This document shows positions 58,506-64,000 of a DNA stretch of 64,000 bases, piece by piece; within the stretch, counting starts at the first letter, position 1; each line of letters begins with the position of its first letter. The position numbers and the translations under genes were made by a program. Below the pieces are notes generated by a model, which saw only the letters and a program-made list of their open reading frames with translations, ran no database searches and had not been told where the DNA came from. The stretch spans positions 59,014,092 to 59,078,091 of the forward strand of contig JAVIAB010000101.1 of the NCBI GenBank assembly GCA_032433765.1. Direction: 5' to 3'. Source of the DNA: Megaustenia siamemsis. Taxonomy: Eukaryota > Mollusca > Gastropoda > Stylommatophora > Ariophantidae.

Positions 58506-60597
58506 AAAGTACAAATATACAATTTATTTCCGGTCTGTGATCGTTACCCTATGCTATAGTCATTGAGAACGTCATCGTGTAAGACACTACTGCAATAGCC
58601 AATTTTTAAGTTGGCTGCGTGGTAGTGTGCCAAGCGTTCGGCTTCTCGTGGCAAGGCGCGGTGCCACTGAGTACGGGTTCGATCCCACTTCGGACCATAT
58701 ATTGTTCTTCGTTTTTTTCTATTGTTGTTTGTCTGTCAATTTTTCCGAGTGCTAACACATACTTCTTTGTTCTATTATTCCCTATTATCGCCTCGGAAGT
58801 TCCCCATATAATAATATTTATGTATTATTATTTGTACCCAGTATATAATCACTGGGAACTACTATTCGTGCTGTTTCGTCCTATAAATGTTTGTCTACAA
58901 CACAAGTATTCAGCCCTACTGGGAGATACTTGCATTAATAGGAAAGTACAAATATACAATTTATTTCCGGTCTGTGATCGTTACCCTATGCTATAGTCAT
59001 TGAGAACGTCATCGTGTAAGACACTACTGCAATAGCCAATTTTAAGTTGGCTGCGTGGTAGTGTGCCAAGCGTTCGGCTTCTCGTGGCAAGGCGCGGTGC
59101 CACTGAGTACGGGTTCGATCCCACTTCGGACCATATATTGTTCTTCGTTTTTTTCTATTGTTGTTTGTCTGTCAATTTTTCCGAGTGCTAACACATACTT
59201 CTTTGTTCTATTATTCCCTATTATCGCCTCGGAAGTTCCCCATATAATAATATTTATGTATTATTATTTGTACCCAGTATATAATCACTGGGAACTACTA
59301 TTCGTGCTGTTTCGTCCTATAAATGTTTGTCTACAACACAAGTATTCAGCCCTACTGGGAGATACTTGCATTAATAGGAAAGTACAAATATACAATTTAT
59401 TTCCGGTCTGTGATCGTTACCCTATGCTATAGTCATTGAGAACGTCATCGTGTAAGACACTACTGCAATAGCCAATTTTTAAGTTGGCTGCGTGGTAGTG
59501 TGCCAAGCGTTCGGCTTCTCGTGGCAAGGCGCGGTGCCACTGAGTACGGGTTCGATCCCACTTCGGACCATATATTGTTCTTCGTTTTTTTCTATTGTTG
59601 TTTGTCTGTCAATTTTTCCGAGTGCTAACACATACTTCTTTGTTCTATTATTCCCTATTATCGCCTCGGAAGTTCCCCATATAATAATATTTATGTATTA
59701 TTATTTGTACCCAGTATATAATCACTGGGAACTACTATTCGTGCTGTTTCGTCCTATAAATGTTTGTCTACAACACAAGTATTCAGCCCTACTGGGAGAT
59801 ACTTGCATTAATAGGAAAGTACAAATATACAATTTATTTCCGGTCTGTGATCGTTACCCTATGCTATAGTCATTGAGAACGTCATCGTGTAAGACACTAC
59901 TGCAATAGCCAATTTTTAAGTTGGCTGCGTGGTAGTATGCCAAGCGTTCGGCTTCTCGTGGCAAGGCGCGGTGCCACTGAGTACGGGTTCGATCCCACTT
60001 CGGACCATATATTGTTCTTCGTTTTTTTCTATTGTTGTTTGTCTGTCAATTTTTCCGAGTGCTAACACATACTTCTTTGTTCTATTATTCCCTATTATCG
60101 CCTCGGAAGTTCCCCATATAATAATATTTATGTATTATTATTTGTACCCAGTATATAATCACTGGGAACTACTATTCGTGCTGTTTCGTCCTATAAATGT
60201 TTGTCTACAACACAAGTATTCAGCCCTACTGGGAGATACTTGCATTAATAGGAAAGTACAAATATACAATTTATTTCCGGTCTGTGATCGTTACCCTATG
60301 CTATAGTCATTGAGAACGTCATCGTGTAAGACACTACTGCAATAGCCAATTTTTAAGTTGGCTGCGTGGTAGTGTGCCAAGCGTTCGGCTTCTCGTGGCA
60401 AGGCGCGGTGCCACTGAGTACGGGTTCGATCCACTTCGGACCATATATTGTTCTTCGTTTTTTTCTATTGTTGTTTGTCTGTCAATTTTCCGAGTGCTAA
60501 CACATACTTCTTTGTTCTATTATTCCCTATTATCGCCTCGGAAGTTCCCCATATAATAATATTTATGTATTATTATTTGTACCCATTACACCAAACG

Positions 60598-62300
60598 CCC
60601 TTGACGCCTTACAATGTCTCCCACCTATGGAAGAGTTGGACATTGAACCAACCGTAGAGGAACTTAGCAAGGCCATAGATAGCTTGGCCATAGGCAAGGC
60701 TCCAGGACAAGATGGGATCCCTCCGATCTGATTAAATCCTGCAAACGTGCATTGTTACATCCCTGATTGAAGTACTACATCTATGCTGGAAAGAGAAAGC
60801 CATTCCTCAAGATATGAGAGATTTCGTGATTGTAACACTCTACAAAAATAAAGGAGATAGTAGCGACTTCAACAACTACAGAGGCATCTCCTTACTCAGC
60901 ATAGTCGGCAAGACCTTCGCCAGTGTCATCTTAGGAAGACTTCAAAAACTCGCAGAACGCGTATATCCTGAATCGCAATGCAACTTCAGATCCGGAAGAT
61001 CAACTGCAGACATGATTTTCTCTTTACGTCTACTTCAAGAAAAAGCTAGAGAGCAGAAAAAGCCTCTCTTCATAGCCTTTATCGACCGTACAAAGGCATT
61101 TGATCTTGTCAGCAGAGAAGGTCTTTCAAAATACTTTCAAAATAGGATGCCCACATACTCTACTGACGCTAGTCAAATCGTTTCATGAGCACATGAATGG
61201 CACCATCCAATACGACGGCAGCACACCACAACCCTTCGGCATACGCATCAGTGTCAAGCAGGGATGCGTTCTTGCTCCAACTCTATTTGGAATCTTCATC
61301 GCTGTTCTGTTAAAACATGCATTCTCACATGCAAATTAAGGTGTCTATCTGCATACTAGATCTGATGGTCGATTGTTCAATATCTCAAGACTAAAGGCAA
61401 GATCTAAGGTCAGACATATCTCTATTAGAGATCTGTTATTTGCTGATGACGCTGCACTTGTCACGCAAAGTCAGGAAGAACTCCAGAGCATGGTACATCG
61501 CTTTGTGCATGCCTGCCGAGACTTCGGTCTAACAATAAGTTTTCAGAAAACTAACATACTCGGTCAGGACGTCTAAGCAACACCTGAAATCTCTATCGAC
61601 AACTACAAACTTGATATCGTGCGGCAGTATAACTGCCTGGGCTCCATCATCATCGACAGACTAACTTTAGATACAGAAATTGACACTCGTATTGGTAAAA
61701 CTGCTACCACCTTTGCCCGTCTTTCTAGGCGTGTCTGGCAAAACAACAAACTGACAATTAAAACAAAAGCTGCAGTTTACAATGCCTGCATAATTAGTAT
61801 CCTCCTGTATGGCAGCGAATCTTGGACAACCTATGTAAAGCAGGAGAGGGGGCTAAATGCATTCCATATGCGATGTCTACGCCGTATTCTTGGTATCACC
61901 TGGAAGGATAAAGTGACAAACGTGGAGGTCCTGACTTGCACAGACCTACCGAAAACACGCTGCTCAAACAACGTAGGTTACGCTCGCTTGGCCATGTACA
62001 CCGTATGAAAGATGGCCGCGTACCAAAATATATACTCTACGGACAACTGGCATATGGTAAAAGAACTATGGGGCGCCGAAAACATCGATTTGTAGATGTG
62101 TGTAAACGCTGACATGAAGACTCTGAACATAAGCCCTGCAGCATCGGAAGACATAGCTTCAGACCGCAATCTCTGGAAACACACTCTAAAGGTTCACCTC
62201 AAAGAAGAAGCAGACAGATTCATAGAGAAAGAGAATACACGAAGAAAGAAAAGAAAGGACAAAATAACATTTCTAGGGGAACTGAAAAACCCATAGTCAA
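60598..62300 (+). pseudogene. Family F reverse transcriptase and C-terminus
   Basis: GKAPGQDGIP (60695-60720), then a frameshift. YKNKGDSSDFNNYRGISLLSI (60844-60905), SQCNFRSGRSTADMIF, FIAFIDRTKAFDLVSR (motif A, 61070-61115), a frame change, SVKQGCVLAPTLFGIFIAVL (motif B), ISIRDLLFADDAALVTQ (motif C, catalytic DD intact, 61430-61480), LDTEIDTRIGKTATTF, ILLYGSESWTTY, FHMRCLRRILGITWKDKVTN, then a LGHVHRM-type block and a basic C-terminal tail with SDRNLWKH. Several indels break the chain. Confidence 0.93.
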
Positions 62301-62344
62301 CTATGACTGACGGAGGCTACTACTGTTTACTTAAAATGTGCATT

Positions 62345-64000
62345 TAGGTAAGGTGACCATTCGTCCCGGATTGTCCGGGACAGTCCCGGAATTTGACATT
62401 TTTGGAACCTTTGTCCCGGATTAGCTGCCGTACCGGTTTTGTCCCGATTTTGGCATATTTTTAGCTTTTGTCCCGGATTTGATAAAAAATAATTTGGGAC
62501 ACAAACGTTTACAAATTTTGCCATTTTGATATACGGCGTACATTTCTTCAATTAAAAAAAATATTATTCCGTTTCTGTGTAGACAATTTTGTTTAATATA
62601 AAAACAGTAGAATGCGCTCCTAGTTTTAAATCTCGTATATATTCGTTGTGTTACTAACTTTCACTTTCGCAAAAAATGGCACCGAAGCGTAATTGTAGTT
62701 TTAATCAAGATTTACAAAAGGAATACCCTTTTATAAAAAAGTCTACATCGTCATCAGACTTCACTGTAAGATGTAATATATGTTCATCCGGGTTTATTAT
62801 TAACCATAGTGGACGTGGTGATATTAAGAGCCACATATATAGTGATAAACATATGAGAGCCGTCGCTACTGCTGCATCAAGCTCGTCGTTGACAAATTGT
62901 TTTCGAGCTGAACAGGTTGGTGACAAAAAAGAATAGTTAGCTGCTACAGAAGGTGCCTTTGCATATCATACAGTGATGCACAATCACACGTTTAGATCTA
63001 TGGACTGCACATCAAAATTGCTGCAGGTAACTGTAGAACCAAAATTTGCTTGTGCACGTAAGAAAACAGAAGCTATTATTCGGAATGTGTTCACACCCCA
63101 TGCTCTAAACGAGTTGAGATGTGACCTAGAAAACGTAACATTTATCTCCATACTGACAGATGCCTCCAACCACAAAGAAATCAAGATTTTTCCTTTGCTT
63201 GTCAGATACTTTGATCGCAATAAGGGACTGGAAGTTAAAATATTAGAGTTGAAGTCATTGCCGGGTGAAACGTCTGATATAGTAAGTAGTTTTCTTATTG
63301 ACTGTCTAACAGAAAATGGTATAGAACTGAAAGTAGTTGGATTATGTGCAGACAACACAAATTCTAATTTTGGGGGCGCTGAATGAAAACGACAGAACAA
63401 TGTTTTCACAAAACTGAAAGAAAACCTTGGACATAGTTTGATAGGTATTGGGTGTGCTTGCCATATTTTCCACAACACTGTTCGAGCAGCTGCAGACGTA
63501 TTGCCTGTTGATGTTGAAATGACTATTGCAAAAATTTATCTGTACTTCAAATCATACACAGTTAGAGTTGAAAGTCTCAAGGAGTTTTGTCAGTTTGTCG
63601 ACACAGACTTCCAGATGATTTTAGGTTATGCACAAACTAGGTGGCTTGCACTCTTGCCTGCTGTAGATAGGGTTATTTACATGTTCCTGCCTCTAAAATC
63701 ATATTTTCAATCTCAAGACTGATGCCCAGTTTTTATACAGGAATTCTTTGAAAACCCCCTGTCTGAGGCATGGCTTATTTTGGTTCACAGTCAGGCATCC
63801 TCTTTCCACGAAGCAGTGCAGAAAGTAGAGGGACAGATGGTCACTGTATTTGAAGTCACTGACAACATCAATAATTTGAAAGCTATCTTGGAGTCCAAGC
63901 TGGAAGACGGCTTCTTGCCATCAAGAGTTCAGATAATCCTTAAAAAGCTGGAAATGGAAGGATTTCCACGTGATGATGTGAAAAAGTTTAACGCCAGTGT
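62345..64000 (+). mobile_element. hAT transposon, 5' part, runs off the window
   Basis: A non-coding leader (62345-62670) is rich in CCGGGAC/GTCCCGG motifs, arranged as short inverted repeats around 62365-62480. It is followed by a transposase frame from 62676. The right end and any right terminal inverted repeat lie outside the window, so no TSD could be tested. It directly follows the 3' end of the family F LINE. Confidence 0.7.
62676..64000 (+). pseudogene. hAT-superfamily transposase with three in-frame stops, 3' incomplete
   Basis: A single uninterrupted frame (no frameshift) from Met at 62676 to the window end. Residues 30-60 form a BED-like zinc finger, C33-x2-C36-x16-H53-x5-H59. Later blocks: FVTDASNHKE-like ILTDASNHKEIKIFPL (Asp of the first catalytic block), VVGLCADNTNSNFGG (second Asp region), GCACHIFHNTVRAAADVLP, and QTRWLALLPAVDRV, the typical hAT RW motif. 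TAG at 62934-62936, TGA at 63384-63386 and TGA at 63720-63722 interrupt it, and each is one C-to-T change away from CAG or CGA. Transposase would excise and insert the element by cut-and-paste. The coding text continues to the last base, so the C-terminal dimerisation part is missing here. Confidence 0.85.

Larger units (their letters stand above)
57806..60585 (+). mobile_element. 2.78-kb multimer of a 437-bp tRNA-headed repeat, with 12-bp TSD
   Basis: TTACACCAAACG occurs at 57794-57805 and 60586-60597. The 2780 bp between are units beginning TTCGATCCC at 57806, 58241, 58678, 59114, 59551, 59988 and 60424 (steps 435, 437, 436, 437, 437, 436), six whole and one of 162 bases. Units differ by isolated single-base changes. 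Each contains a tRNA-like head (A box TGGTAGTGTGCC, B box GGTTCGATCCC) about 60 bases before its end. The block starts in the B box and ends mid-unit, so it is permuted relative to the head. Open readings of 125 codons recur once per unit and start in the tRNA-like head; I do not believe they are genes. Confidence 0.95.
55770..62335 (+). mobile_element. Near full-length LINE family F, split by a 437-bp multimer
   Basis: About 3.8 kb of LINE once the insert (57806-60585 plus one TSD) is discounted. A GC-richer leader (55770-56400) precedes the endonuclease. The coding part runs to about 62300, and the 3' end contains TGACTGACGGAGGCTACTAC. Coding order: endonuclease (56396-57200), linker (57340-57800), [insert], RT (60600-61570), thumb and C-terminus (61590-62300). 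Frameshifts at about 56875, 57240, 60720, 61130 and elsewhere, and stops, make it inactive. It has the EEP-RT order and 'CETR/QETRL' text of RTE-like LINEs. The C-terminus SDRNLWKH matches the zinc-knuckle tails at 6.9 and 9.2 kb in the SDR..W block only, and this copy has no zinc knuckle. Confidence 0.93.

Noticed and set aside
58182..60306. Five identical 125-codon readings, one per 437-bp unit
   Set aside because: Each starts inside the tRNA-like head, is T-rich and hydrophobic by composition, and has no family resemblance. The unit is better explained as a non-coding repeat.
1..64000. CRISPR arrays, bacterial operons or phage modules
   Set aside because: All direct repeats here are head-to-tail without unique spacers, and all recognisable proteins are eukaryotic transposon proteins.

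Overview
This window looks like AT-rich, intron-poor, repeat-dominated nuclear DNA from an invertebrate animal. A mollusc (gastropod-like) is my guess from the mix of RTE-type LINEs, RNase H-bearing LINEs, tRNA-headed SINEs, a mariner and a hAT, but nothing in the sequence fixes the species. I see no bacterial-type genes or operons, no rRNA, no CRISPR and no convincing intact host gene. Almost every recognisable coding stretch is a decayed transposon.

Layout. 0-5.3 kb: LINE remnants on both strands around a 41-bp satellite. 5.5-9.6 kb: more LINE tails, TA/GT microsatellites and a restriction-like-endonuclease LINE remnant. 10.4 kb: a SINE with an 11-bp target-site duplication (TSD). 13.2-19.3 kb: LINE 3' ends and RNase H LINEs in both orientations. 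20.3-21.7 kb: minisatellites and a possible LTR remnant. 22.2-24.2 kb: a LINE with RT ending in (GAA)n. 24.8-25.6 kb: a 46-bp satellite. 26.5-29.9 kb: a LINE split by a mariner with its terminal inverted repeats (TIRs) and TA duplication. 31.7-32.2 kb: LINE. 32.9-33.8 kb: a non-transposon-like, cysteine-rich, two-module coding region, broken between the modules. 35-38 kb: retroelement ends, a SINE head and a short LINE-like insertion with a 14-bp TSD. 38.2-41.1 kb: the best-preserved LINE (endonuclease plus RT). 41.5-41.9 kb: a second 46-bp satellite. 42.3-47.1 kb: an antisense LINE with two younger LINEs nested inside it. 48.3 kb: another SINE. 49.0-51.9 kb: endonuclease-RT-RNase H LINE. 52.2-52.9 kb: a 75-bp array interrupted by a Penelope-like retroelement end. 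53.65-54.2 kb: an unrecognised decayed ORF. 55.8-62.3 kb: a near full-length LINE whose frame is interrupted by a 2.78-kb multimer of a 437-bp tRNA-headed repeat. 62.3 kb to the end: a hAT transposon that runs out of the window.

Family labels used here are local: A (0.1, 13.2, 22.2, 38.2 kb), B (4.5, 37.4, 43.2 kb), C (15.8, 42.3-47.1 kb), D (26.5-29.9 kb), E (RNase H type: 13.5, 17.7, 19.0, 49.0 kb), F (55.8 kb, with relatives at 6.9 and 9.2 kb), G (2.1, 5.5, 31.7 kb).

The clearest stories are about insertion order. TSDs and restored reading frames show which element landed in which. The most unusual item is the 437-bp multimer at 57806-60585: six near-identical units plus a partial one, each with a tRNA-like Pol III promoter and a predicted folded RNA domain, inserted as a block with a 12-bp TSD.
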